14,933 nucleotides of DNA from Halobacteriales archaeon QS_9_67_15 (GTDB taxonomy: Archaea; Halobacteriota; Halobacteria; Halobacteriales; Haloarculaceae). The stretch is taken from contig PXSD01000139.1 of NCBI GenBank assembly GCA_003023165.1, positions 17,414 to 32,346 on the forward strand. Direction: 5' to 3'. The notes beneath the pieces were generated by a model. That model was not told the origin of the DNA. It did no database searches and saw only the letters and a list, made by a program, of their open reading frames with translations. Shown piece by piece: positions 1 to 8,884 of this stretch (positions are counted from its first letter, which is position 1; every line of letters starts with the position of its first letter). The position numbers and the translations under genes were made by a program.

Positions 1-1
1 C

Positions 2-412
2 GGCTTCGGGCTCGTCTTCGTCGGGATCGGCCTCGCAGCGTCGGCCGTCTTCGACTCGGAGACGCAGGTGACGACCGGGATCATCAGCGCGTACGTCCTC
101 TTCCGCGGCCTCTGGCCCGTCATGCAGTGGGGCGGGCTCTACCTGACCCGTCCCGACGGCGAACAGGGAGTGCGGCCGTACCCGGAGTGGTACTTCTACC
201 TCGGCCGGTTCGACCCGATGAACGCGTACCTCAAAGGGGTGAACGTGCTCTTCAACGACGACGGTCAGTTCCCGCTGCTCACGAACCCGCGCGGGCCGGA
301 GATTAATTACTTCGCTGTCACCGAGTGGTACGCGCTCTTCGCGCTCGCGCTCTGGCTCGTCGTCGTCCCCGTCGTCGGCTATCTCGTGTTCGTGAAGAAG
401 GACGTACTCTAG
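2..412 (+). CDS. ABC-2 type transporter permease, C-terminal part (5' end outside window)
   Basis: The frame is open from the left edge to TAG at 410-412, leaving about 136 residues. The visible part starts in a hydrophobic segment (GFGLVFVGIGLAASAVF) and has a long hydrophilic stretch containing an RFDPMNAYLKGVN segment. It ends with one strong membrane helix (about 14 hydrophobic residues around ALFALALWLVVVPVVGYLVF) and a short basic-acidic tail, KKDVL. This is the usual C-terminal layout of haloarchaeal ABC-2/NosY-like permeases, with an extracytoplasmic loop before the last helix. The GTG at 68 would cut a helix and is not a believable start. The partner ATPase would be expected upstream, outside the window. 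The substrate cannot be deduced. The gene converges on the mutase gene, with 42 nt between the two stop codons. Confidence 0.75.
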   Translation, partial: GFGLVFVGIGLAASAVFDSETQVTTGIISAYVLFRGLWPVMQWGGLYLTRPDGEQGVRPYPEWYFYLGRFDPMNAYLKGVNVLFNDDGQFPLLTNPRGPEINYFAVTEWYALFALALWLVVVPVVGYLVFVKKDVL

Positions 413-426
413 CGGAGCCGGTCGCC

Positions 427-446
427 GCGAGGAGCGACTCGCTCGC
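427..446. terminator. possible bidirectional hairpin between convergent genes
   Basis: The 42-nt gap between two convergent stop codons contains a GAGC (432-435) / GCTC (441-444) stem with a 5-nt loop, with nearby GCGAG and CTCGC arms. No poly-T tract follows on either strand, so a terminator role is a guess from position only. Confidence 0.2.
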
Positions 447-454
447 GCGCTCGT

Positions 455-2158
<1,704 letters not shown>

Positions 2159-2182
2159 GGACGCAAATATTGCCGGCCCGCG

Positions 2183-2188
2183 CATAAG
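2183..2188 (-). promoter_or_regulatory. TATA-like box of the mutase gene
   Basis: CTTATG on the - strand, centred about 28 nt before the ATG at 2158, with no room for a Shine-Dalgarno leader. This fits leaderless haloarchaeal transcription and supports the shorter start. Confidence 0.5.
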
Positions 2189-2225
2189 GGTTCGGGCGGT
2201 CGAGCGCGGGCCGAGCGCGCACGGC

Positions 2226-3017
2226 TCATCGCTCGTACGGACTCACGCGCTGGTGGCTCGGGTCGGGTCGCATCTGAACGTGTCCGCAGTCGATACAGCG
2301 CCAGACGCGGGCACCCAGCTGTCTGAACCCCGCCCGTTCGGGGTCCGACTCGCTCACGCTCCAGTCGCGCCCGCAGTTCGAACAGCTCCCGGGATGGTGC
2401 TTGCTCGCGGACTCCTCCGCCGAGTCCGTCGACTCCGGAGCGGACTGGAACGTGACGGACTCCATCACCGCCGCGACGTCCTCGCCGTCGAGACGCTTCC
2501 TGTACTCGGTCAGCAACCGCCGCAGTCGCGCGACCCGACGCCTGAGTTCGGCCGCTTCGTCACCGTCCGGGTCGTCCCTGACGCTGTCTCCTTCGGCCCG
2601 GTCGGCGACGAACTCCTTCGACGCCAACTCGCCGGTCGCGCGGTAGTACTCGACCAGTGCCAGGCGGTAGTTCACTTGCCCCAGTAGTCGCTCGACGATA
2701 GCCTGCAGGTCCTCCTCGAAAACCGGAGTGACCAGGTGGTACTCGGGGTCGACACCGGGGAATCCCTCCGACCGATCCCGGGTCACCACCGCGCGACAGT
2801 GCGGCGCGCGCTTCCGGAGCGGTTCGAGTAGCTTCGGGCCGTCGCCGCCGAACCCCCGGTCGATTATCGCGACCGCGGTCGACCCGTCGATCACGTCGGC
2901 GGCCTCCGATCGCGTCGTCGCGATCCGGACCTCACACCCCTCCAGCCAGAGTCCGTACAGCTCCGCTCGCGTCCGGTTCTGCCCGAACACCGTTACGATG
3001 TCGGTCAGAAGCTCCAT
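2226..3017 (-). CDS. HalX-domain regulator with degenerate receiver and C-terminal zinc ribbon
   Basis: A 263-residue protein. Residues 6-110 have the length and pattern of a response-regulator receiver and keep Asp53 (AIIDRGFGG) at the phospho-acceptor position. The usual acidic pair near residues 11-13 is replaced by FGQN, and the conserved Lys before Pro98 is Thr97. Phosphorylation in the normal way is therefore doubtful. Residues 111-176 match the HalX helical domain (NYRLALVEYYRATGELASKE, then a charged helix ending REYRK-like). After a Ser/Glu-rich linker, two CxxC pairs (Cys212/Cys215 and Cys241/Cys244) form a probable zinc ribbon. The sensor gene lies 107 nt upstream on the same strand and I see no TATA box between them, so the two may be co-transcribed. 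A GGGTGGCGG stretch just before the ATG could serve for ribosome binding. The role is presumably regulatory; DNA targets are unknown. Confidence 0.8.
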   Translation of the reverse strand: MELLTDIVTVFGQNRTRAELYGLWLEGCEVRIATTRSEAADVIDGSTAVAIIDRGFGGDGPKLLEPLRKRAPHCRAVVTRDRSEGFPGVDPEYHLVTPVFEEDLQAIVERLLGQVNYRLALVEYYRATGELASKEFVADRAEGDSVRDDPDGDEAAELRRRVARLRRLLTEYRKRLDGEDVAAVMESVTFQSAPESTDSAEESASKHHPGSCSNCGRDWSVSESDPERAGFRQLGARVWRCIDCGHVQMRPDPSHQRVSPYER

Positions 3018-3124
3018 GCTACCGCCACCCGACCGGTGTCGGCGCGACCGAGCGGGCGACCCACCGACCGGATTGACGACTCGAGCGGCGTCTCACGGGA
3101 CGGGTTTCGGATACCGAACAGGGT

Positions 3125-5326
3125 TCACTGGTCATCGTGCGTGTCGGTTCCGGTGGTCATCGCCGCCGCCGTCTCCCGGGATTTGACGGAGAACGAGTGG
3201 ATCGCCGCGAGGTCGTCGATCAGGCGGCTCAACTGCTCGACCCACTCCTCGGCGGCGCCGATGGCGTCGTCGGTGCCGTCCGCCTGTGCGCGGTCGAACT
3301 CCTCGAGGGCCCGTTCGACGGGGGTTTTCAGCTCCTCCGCCAGCAGGTCGCTGAACTCGTCGAGCCGTCGCTCGACGCGCTGTTCGTGCTCCTTGCTCTC
3401 GGTCACGTCCTGATGGAAGCCGACGAAGTGAGTCACAGTCCCGTCGTCGTCTTCGACGGGCGCGAGGCTGGTTCGACTCCAGAACGGCGTCCCGTCCCGA
3501 TGGTACAGGAGCACGACCGCGGTCGTCGGCTCCCGGTCGCGCATCCCGCGTTCCAGCGTCGCCAACTGCCTCGGGCCCGTCTCGCTCCCGCGCAGGACCG
3601 AGAGCCAGCCGTCGCGCAGTGTCGACGCCTCGTAGCCGGTCAGCGCCGACAGTCGGTCGTTGGCGTAGGTGAGCGTCCCGCGAGGGTCGGTCGCGTCGTG
3701 GATCGTGATCCCGACCGGTGCCTCCTCGATGACCCGATTCTTCAGCTGGAGTTCCCGTTCACGCTCCGTTCGCTCGGTGATGTCGCTCGCGACGCCGACG
3801 ATGCGCGTCAGCTCGCCGTCGTCGTAGACGGCTGACGCACGGTCGCGAACCCACCTGACCTCGCCGTCCGGCTGGACCACGCGGTAGGTTTCATTATAGC
3901 TGTCGGGGTCGCGCCGCTGCTCGGCCAGTGCCGCCTCGACGCGGTCGCGGTCGTCGGGGTGGACCGCCTCGACGAACGACTCCGGCGCCGCCAGTAGCGA
4001 TTCCGTCGACCGGCCCCAGATGTCCTCGTAGGCCTCGCTGACGAACGATATCACGTCCTTCTCCGGCGAGCTCATCCAGATCACGTCCGAGGTGTGTTTG
4101 CGGATCTGCTTGAACTTCTGCTCGCGTTCTCTCCGCCCGGAGATGTCGCGTCCGACGCCGACGACGCCGCGCAGGTCGCCGTCGTCGTCGGTCAGTCGCG
4201 CGCCGGTGAACTCGAACGGGACCGTCGACCCGTCCGCCCGGACGAAGTCCGCCTCGACTCGCGCAATGCCGGTTTCGAGCGTCCGCGCGATGGCGTCTGC
4301 CACGCGGTCCCGGTCGGTGCCCTCGAAGAACTCGAGGGCGTCCATCCCGTCGAGTTCCGCGTCGGAGTACCCCGTGACGACTCGAAAGGTCTCGTTCCAC
4401 CTGACCAGTTCGCCGTGTTCGTCGATGAGATAGAACGCGTCGTCGATGGTGTCGAGCGTGAGTTCGACGAACTCGCTTTTCTCCCGCAACCGCCGCTCGC
4501 GCTCGACGCGCTCGGAGACGTCGCAGAGCACGCCGACCGTCCCTGTCACCCGGTCGCCATCGCTCTCTCGCAACGGTGCGACGTGGACCACGTGTGGAGC
4601 CTGCTCGCCGTCGTCAGTGCGGAAGTACGCCTCGAACGACACCCGCTCAGTCCCGTCGTCCTCGACCAGTTCGCGGACGGCGTCCCGTCCGGTCGCGAGG
4701 TCCGCGTCTGCCATCACCGTCGAGACGTGCTCGCCGACGAGTTCGGACGGCTCGTAGCCGGAAACCGTCGTCTCGTGGTCGCCCGCGGGGACGATCGACC
4801 TGAAGCGACCGTCCATGTCGAGCGTGTACACCTCGTTCGGGAGCGCCTCGAGGACCGTCCGGAGCCGTTCGATTTCCTCCGCCCTGTCGGACGGCTCCGC
4901 CGTGGCCCCGTCACCCTCCCGCTCGTCGTCCCACGTGTGAGCGGACACGACGGTCTCGAGTCGCCGCGTCAACGCCGCACGGTCGTCCCTCTCCTCTGCG
5001 GTGACGAACACCTCAGTCGCCCCCACCGAAAGCGCCGCGTCTGTCGCGCCGGGGTCGTCCGTTACGACGACGACCGGGAGCGACGCCCACCTGCTCCTGA
5101 GCGCTCCGACCGCGTCGGCGAGGGCGGTTTCGCTCTCTTCGTGACACAGGACGAGGCAGTCGTAGCGCTGCTCCGACAATCGGTCCAGCGCACGCTCGAC
5201 CGTCTCGACGCCGCGTAGTTCGGTCCCCTCGCTCGCCGACTCTAGCGCGGCTACTGCGTTTCGGACCAGATCGCTCTCTCTCCCGACCCGTAGCACCGCG
5301 ACCGGTCCGACGCTGCGCGCAGCCAT
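3125..5326 (-). CDS. multi-PAS signal-transduction protein; kinase-like but without phospho-His and ATPase domain
   Basis: A 733-residue soluble sensor. Residues 8-128 form a receiver-like fold, but the phospho-acceptor position reads LVLC (Cys61) rather than Asp. Four PAS domains follow: about 152-278, 284-402, 405-525 and 528-648, each ending in a DVSER/DISGR/DITER/DVTES connector. The fourth resembles LOV/Bat-type PAS domains (LLYHRDGTPFW, FVGFHQDVTE) but has WLSVLRG where LOV domains carry the flavin-binding Cys. Residues 655-712 look like the histidine-kinase dimerisation hairpin (LDEFSDLLAEELKTPV ... LSRLIDDLAAI). The His of the H-box is Glu664, and no HATPase domain follows. The protein probably senses through the PAS domains and signals by protein contact, perhaps to the HalX regulator encoded next. 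ATG at 5324-5326 is chosen because a TATA-like CTTTTATC lies about 26 nt before it. The ligand is unknown. Confidence 0.85.
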   Translation of the reverse strand: MAARSVGPVAVLRVGRESDLVRNAVAALESASEGTELRGVETVERALDRLSEQRYDCLVLCHEESETALADAVGALRSRWASLPVVVVTDDPGATDAALSVGATEVFVTAEERDDRAALTRRLETVVSAHTWDDEREGDGATAEPSDRAEEIERLRTVLEALPNEVYTLDMDGRFRSIVPAGDHETTVSGYEPSELVGEHVSTVMADADLATGRDAVRELVEDDGTERVSFEAYFRTDDGEQAPHVVHVAPLRESDGDRVTGTVGVLCDVSERVERERRLREKSEFVELTLDTIDDAFYLIDEHGELVRWNETFRVVTGYSDAELDGMDALEFFEGTDRDRVADAIARTLETGIARVEADFVRADGSTVPFEFTGARLTDDDGDLRGVVGVGRDISGRREREQKFKQIRKHTSDVIWMSSPEKDVISFVSEAYEDIWGRSTESLLAAPESFVEAVHPDDRDRVEAALAEQRRDPDSYNETYRVVQPDGEVRWVRDRASAVYDDGELTRIVGVASDITERTERERELQLKNRVIEEAPVGITIHDATDPRGTLTYANDRLSALTGYEASTLRDGWLSVLRGSETGPRQLATLERGMRDREPTTAVVLLYHRDGTPFWSRTSLAPVEDDDGTVTHFVGFHQDVTESKEHEQRVERRLDEFSDLLAEELKTPVERALEEFDRAQADGTDDAIGAAEEWVEQLSRLIDDLAAIHSFSVKSRETAAAMTTGTDTHDDQ

Positions 5327-5347
5327 GATAGTGGGTAACTGTCACCC

Positions 5348-5355
5348 GATAAAAG
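5348..5355 (-). promoter_or_regulatory. TATA-like box of the PAS sensor gene
   Basis: CTTTTATC on the - strand, about 26 nt before the ATG at 5326, in an otherwise GC-rich gap. Fits a leaderless transcript covering the sensor and possibly the HalX gene. Confidence 0.55.
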
Positions 5356-5443
5356 CGTCCCCCCGCGGTTACCGGTACTGAGAACGCCCCTCGAGACGCG
5401 CGGGTATAGGGGCGCTAACGGTCGAAATCGCCCGTCGAAACGG

Positions 5444-6424
5444 TCACTTCAGGCCCTCAGTCGCGAGGTGGTACTCGAAGACGGTCTCCATGCCGGCGAC
5501 GAGCGCCGCGAGGTCCACGCTCTCGGCGTCGCGGTGGCGGGACTGCACGTCCTCGTAGATGCGGTGCCAACGCCGGCGGAAGCGGTTTTCGAGCCCGCTC
5601 GACCGGATCGACTCGACGAACGGTTCGCGGTCCTCGGTCGCCTCGACTTCCGACGGGGAGACGACGCCTTCCTCGATAGCGGCGACGACGATGCCGGCCG
5701 AGAAGTCCCCCTCGACCACCTCGCGCTCCCACGTGGTGAGCCAGTTGCCGATGCGGGCCATCTCCTGGAGGTCCCAGAGGGTGTTCCGCACCGCGCCGAG
5801 GTCGGCCGGGTCGAAGGCCGGCGAGTACATCAGGTCCACGTCGGCGTAGGGGAACATAACCATGTTGTGCGAGTCGTACTGCGTCGCGCCGGTCAGGTTC
5901 GCCATACAGGGGTTGTCACTGACGAGCGCGCTGTACTCCATGGCGTCGGCCGTCTGGTTGAAGTCGTAAGCGAAGATATCTGCGAACTCCTCCCGGCGAG
6001 GGGCGTCCGACAGCCCGTCCTCGAACTCGGTCCAGAGGCGCTCGACGAACGCGAAGGTCTCTGCGTCGACGGCGGCCCGCTGGGGGTCGGTGTCGACGCT
6101 GTCGCACGCCAGTCGGCACGCTTCCTCGAACGTCCGACGGTCGCCCCGGTGTTCGATCAGGTCGTCGAGCACCGTGACGTACATCGTGAGGATCGTCTTC
6201 TGCTCGCGGACGTGGGCGGCGTGCTCCTCGGCGACCGACGAGAGCGTGAACGATGGGAACAGCGAGTAGATCCACTGCCAGAGGAACCGGTTGCGCTCCT
6301 CGAAGTACCGGTCGTAGGCGTCGGCCAGTTCGCCGACCCGGCCGGGGAGCGTCACTTGCCGAATCGTCTGAAGATGGTCGTGTGGGCTCGTCTCGGAGCG
6401 CGCCGGTTGCGTCGACACGGTCAC
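5444..6424 (-). CDS. class I terpene synthase-like protein
   Basis: A 326-residue, mostly helical, soluble protein of the size of bacterial class I terpene cyclases. It has an aspartate-rich DDLIE motif (Asp87, Asp88, Glu91; DDxxE) in a helix reading TMYVTVLDDLIEH. It also has an NSE-type triad, Asn227-Thr231-Glu235 (NWLTTWEREVVEGD). The 140-residue spacing between the two metal motifs is the one usual in bacterial cyclases. These motifs bind the Mg ions that hold the diphosphate of a prenyl substrate. I do not see the pyrophosphate-sensor Arg expected about 46 residues before the triad (Thr181 there; Asp184 nearby), nor a C-terminal RY pair, so it may be a divergent branch. The start is GTG at 6422-6424, five bases after GGGGGG; another GTG lies two codons in. 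No other isoprenoid genes are nearby. Family assignment rests on motifs and spacing; product unknown. Confidence 0.55.
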   Translation of the reverse strand: MTVSTQPARSETSPHDHLQTIRQVTLPGRVGELADAYDRYFEERNRFLWQWIYSLFPSFTLSSVAEEHAAHVREQKTILTMYVTVLDDLIEHRGDRRTFEEACRLACDSVDTDPQRAAVDAETFAFVERLWTEFEDGLSDAPRREEFADIFAYDFNQTADAMEYSALVSDNPCMANLTGATQYDSHNMVMFPYADVDLMYSPAFDPADLGAVRNTLWDLQEMARIGNWLTTWEREVVEGDFSAGIVVAAIEEGVVSPSEVEATEDREPFVESIRSSGLENRFRRRWHRIYEDVQSRHRDAESVDLAALVAGMETVFEYHLATEGLK

Positions 6425-6588
6425 CGCCCCCCATACGAACCGCTTACTCTCCTAGTAGCAGCTGCATATTCGACCTGTGAACCGTTCCGAGTGGGTCGCG
6501 GACCAATGCTTCGGGTGCGCGTGGTCTGTTTGTCATTCGTAGTCGGTCGCAGCTGCGTGAACAGCTCCGGGAAGCCAGGTCGTCCCGG

Positions 6589-6628
6589 AGTATGTGTTCC
6601 CTGCATACCCGGGTACGAAGGACATACT
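6589..6628. repeat. nested inverted repeat beside a TATA-like element
   Basis: Outer arms AGTATGT (6589-6595) and ACATACT (6622-6628) enclose the perfect 10-bp palindrome TACCCGGGTA (6606-6615), almost concentric. The right arm touches the TATA-like element at 6627-6635. The arrangement resembles an operator, but no cognate regulator is identified. Confidence 0.45.
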
Positions 6629-6635
6629 ATAAAAT
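6627..6635 (+). promoter_or_regulatory. strong TATA-like element (readable on both strands)
   Basis: CTATAAAAT on the + strand, TTTTATAG on the other. On the + strand it is centred 28 nt before a GTG at 6659, the leaderless spacing seen elsewhere in this window, but the frame opened is only 14 codons. On the - strand it would give a leader of about 180 nt before the terpene-synthase-like gene. It could also drive a small RNA. Confidence 0.4.
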
Positions 6636-6755
6636 TGGTTTCTGCCACTTGCTCGCAGGTGAGTGCGTTTCCGTGCTGGGTCCTGAAAGTTGGTTGCGAA
6701 TGAGTTGCACGACCCGTTCTCACACTGTCGACCGTTTGCCGTCCACGAAACGACC

Positions 6756-6772
6756 CGTTACCAGCAGTAACG
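6756..6772. terminator. small perfect hairpin downstream of the ABC operon
   Basis: CGTTAC (6756-6761) and GTAACG (6767-6772) pair perfectly around a CAGCA loop. It lies 55-70 nt past the permease stop on the - strand. No clear T-run follows, so a terminator role is only plausible. Confidence 0.3.
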
Positions 6773-6826
6773 AGTAATTACCGCCGGTCAAACGCGGATT
6801 CCGGGCGGAGGGTGTGCCTGTCGCTC

Positions 6827-7648
6827 TCAGTACTGTCCCATTAACCCCTGGCGGCGCGCGCGTCGGCTCATCCACTGGAACGCGCCGTAGCCGAACGCGA
6901 AGTATCCGACCGCAGTCCCGACCAAGAGTGCGAGTTCGCCGGCGGGCAACTCCCAGAGGCGTCGCCCCTCCTGCATCGACATCGCGAGGAGATAACTCCC
7001 CTGCGAGATCGGAAGGAGGCGAACCCAGAACACGTCCAGCGACGGCGACGCGATGAGTCCGAGGAAGACGAACTGGAGGACATTAAAAACGTTCTCGACG
7101 CGCTTGTACAACAGTGCCAGGCCGCCGAAGAAAAAGCCCAGCCCGATGGCGGGCGCGATAGCGAGCACCGTGATGATGACGATCGTCTCGACCGGGAAGT
7201 GGAGCGACTCGCCGGTCAGTGCGAGCATGAACGCGAGCGTGGCCGCGCCCCAGCCGAAGCTCTCGACGATCCGGACCGTGATGTGGGCGAGCATTACCCG
7301 GCCGTAGCCGAACGGCGACATGTAGAGCTGTTCGAGCGTCCCCCACTGGGACTCCCGGGTGACGCTCCAGGCCAGCCCCGAGAACGACGTCAGCGCCACG
7401 CTCCACAGAAAGTACCCCACGATTATCCCGCCGAGGGAGTCCGTCAGCGCGCGACTCGACAGCGCCTGACCGCCGAAAAACACCATCGCGAAGAACAGGA
7501 AGGTCATTGCCAGCCCCGAGAACGTGTTCAGCGGGTAGCGGTACATCAGCAGGGCTCGCTTCTTCGCCATCGCCCACAGGAGCGTCCGGTAACTCCCGCT
7601 GCCGGACTCGCGACCGACGCGCTCGCGGTCGACGGTTCCAGCGCTCAC
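6827..7648 (-). CDS. ABC-2 type transporter permease
   Basis: A 273-residue integral membrane protein with six likely helices at about 43-60, 72-92, 126-146, 155-180, 186-202 and 238-259. The conserved cytoplasmic ABC-2 segment ESQWGTLEQLYMSP (99-112) lies after the second helix, as in DrrB/NodJ-type exporters. The start is GTG at 7646-7648, which overlaps the TGA of the upstream ATPase gene as GTGA. The two are therefore likely translationally coupled and form one transporter. An exporter role (lipid, drug or polysaccharide-like cargo) is typical for the family, but nothing here identifies the substrate. Confidence 0.9.
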   Translation of the reverse strand: MSAGTVDRERVGRESGSGSYRTLLWAMAKKRALLMYRYPLNTFSGLAMTFLFFAMVFFGGQALSSRALTDSLGGIIVGYFLWSVALTSFSGLAWSVTRESQWGTLEQLYMSPFGYGRVMLAHITVRIVESFGWGAATLAFMLALTGESLHFPVETIVIITVLAIAPAIGLGFFFGGLALLYKRVENVFNVLQFVFLGLIASPSLDVFWVRLLPISQGSYLLAMSMQEGRRLWELPAGELALLVGTAVGYFAFGYGAFQWMSRRARRQGLMGQY

Positions 7649-8757
7649 GCTCGATCACCGCCGCTGGCCGCCGCGTCGAGGCGGTTCCCGTCACCGTTCG
7701 TCAGTTCGAGGAACACCTCCTCGAGGTCCGGGTCGACCGACTCGACCTCCTGGACGGTGACACCGACCTCCCGCAGGTCGTCCATGAGGTCGTAGAACCG
7801 CTCGGATTCGCCGAGGGTCACGTCGAACGCCGTCCGCTCGCCCCGTGGCTCGAACGTCTCGATCCCGTACGCATCGGCGAGTCGGTCGCGGTCCGCCGAA
7901 TCGAGCGCTGGCTCCCCGTCCCCGTCCCCGCTCTCGATACCGTCGGGGTCTTCGTCGCCGCCGACGACCACGCGATACGTGAAGGTGCGGAACACATCGA
8001 TCAGGTCCGCTACTGCGTCGTCCGCGATGATGTCCCCGTCGTTCATGATCACGACCCGGTCACAGATGTCCTCTACCACGTCCATGTCGTGACTGGAGAG
8101 GACGATTGTCATGTCCTCCTGGTCGGCCAGTCGGCGTATCTCGCGACGGAGTTCTACCGACGATTCGACGTCGAGTCCCAGCGTCGGTTCGTCGAGGAAG
8201 GCGACGTCCACGTCGCGAGCGAGCGCGCAGGCCAGTGACACCTTCTGCTTCTGACCGCGCGAGAGGTCGTTGACCGGTGTGTCAGCTTTCTCACGCAACG
8301 AGAGCTGTTCGAGGAGGTTGTCGTGGCGGTCCCCGAGCGCGTCGGGCGACTCGCCGCCTACCGCGGCGAAGAACTCTAGGTTCTCCCGGACGGTGAGCTT
8401 CCAGTAGACGTTGCGCGCGCCCTCAAGCATCGCTCCCACTCGGGCGTAGGCGGCCCGCTGGTCCGCGTACACGTCGGTGCCTGCGACCCTAACCTCGCCC
8501 TCGTCCGCGACCACCAGGCCGAGGATCGACTTGATGAGCGTCGTCTTCCCCGCACCGTTCGGGCCCAGTACACCAACTACCGTTCCGGATCGAATCGCGA
8601 GACTCACGTCGTCGACGGCCCGGACCGCCTCCTCGCCGTCCTCGAAGGTCTTCGTCAGGTTCCGGACCGCGAGCGCCGCGTCCCGGTCGGCGTCGTTCCC
8701 ACTCCGCTCGTCGACCGTCGCCACCTCGTCGGGGACCTGTTCAGGTGTCGTGGTCAT
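7645..8757 (-). CDS. ABC transporter ATP-binding protein (DrrA-like)
   Basis: A 370-residue ATPase with an acidic N-terminal extension of about 28 residues. Motifs run in order: Walker A GPNGAGKTT (65-73), signature LSRGQ (165-169), Walker B VAFLDEPTLGLD (185-196) and switch His223 (SSHD). The Q-loop region reads MLEGARNVYW, with Glu112 where many family members have Gln; this is common in the DrrA-type branch. Residues from about 260 form the extra C-terminal domain (DUF4162-like) often found on ABC-2 exporter ATPases, here interrupted by a Gly/Asp/Glu-rich insert near 270-285. It overlaps its permease partner by 4 bp. The ATG at 8755-8757 has a TATA-like box about 31 nt before it, so the pair probably forms a two-gene transcript. 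Confidence 0.93.
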   Translation of the reverse strand: MTTTPEQVPDEVATVDERSGNDADRDAALAVRNLTKTFEDGEEAVRAVDDVSLAIRSGTVVGVLGPNGAGKTTLIKSILGLVVADEGEVRVAGTDVYADQRAAYARVGAMLEGARNVYWKLTVRENLEFFAAVGGESPDALGDRHDNLLEQLSLREKADTPVNDLSRGQKQKVSLACALARDVDVAFLDEPTLGLDVESSVELRREIRRLADQEDMTIVLSSHDMDVVEDICDRVVIMNDGDIIADDAVADLIDVFRTFTYRVVVGGDEDPDGIESGDGDGEPALDSADRDRLADAYGIETFEPRGERTAFDVTLGESERFYDLMDDLREVGVTVQEVESVDPDLEEVFLELTNGDGNRLDAAASGGDRA

Positions 8758-8783
8758 CCTGTTCCGATGAAGTACCTGTCGGT

Positions 8784-8791
8784 GTAAAACT
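8784..8791 (-). promoter_or_regulatory. TATA-like box of the ABC transporter operon
   Basis: AGTTTTAC on the - strand, centred about 31 nt before the ATG at 8757. Fits a leaderless or nearly leaderless transcript. Confidence 0.5.
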
Positions 8792-8884
8792 ATTTCCTGC
8801 AGGGCCGTTCTGTTTCTGTTCTGTTACTTGTCCGCGTCCCTCGCGCTGCTCGTCCCTCGAACATCGTGACGCCGTGGGCGTCAC

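Larger units (their letters stand above)
6425..6826. other. gene-free stretch with palindromes and a strong TATA-like element
   Basis: About 400 bp between the permease stop and the terpene-synthase-like start, lower in GC than the flanking genes. It holds the inverted repeat 6589-6628, a TATA-like element at 6627-6635, a hairpin at 6756-6772, and a - strand GAATATGC (6464-6471) about 44 nt before the GTG at 6424 that could drive the terpene-synthase-like gene with a short leader. Open frames on both strands here lack protein-like composition and I do not call them. Confidence 0.6.

Noticed and set aside
2226..5326. Standard two-component histidine kinase and response regulator
   Set aside because: The kinase lacks the phospho-accepting His and the ATPase domain, so it is not called a histidine kinase.
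4094..6703. Long + strand open frames opposite the PAS sensor (4094-5218) and the terpene-synthase-like gene (5468-6703)
   Set aside because: Low-complexity shadows of well-supported - strand genes; no recognisable motifs.
6421..6777. Open frames in the gap (6421-6723 on -, 6592-6777 on +)
   Set aside because: Composition is unlike haloarchaeal proteins, no promoter sits at a fitting distance from their starts, and no domains are visible.
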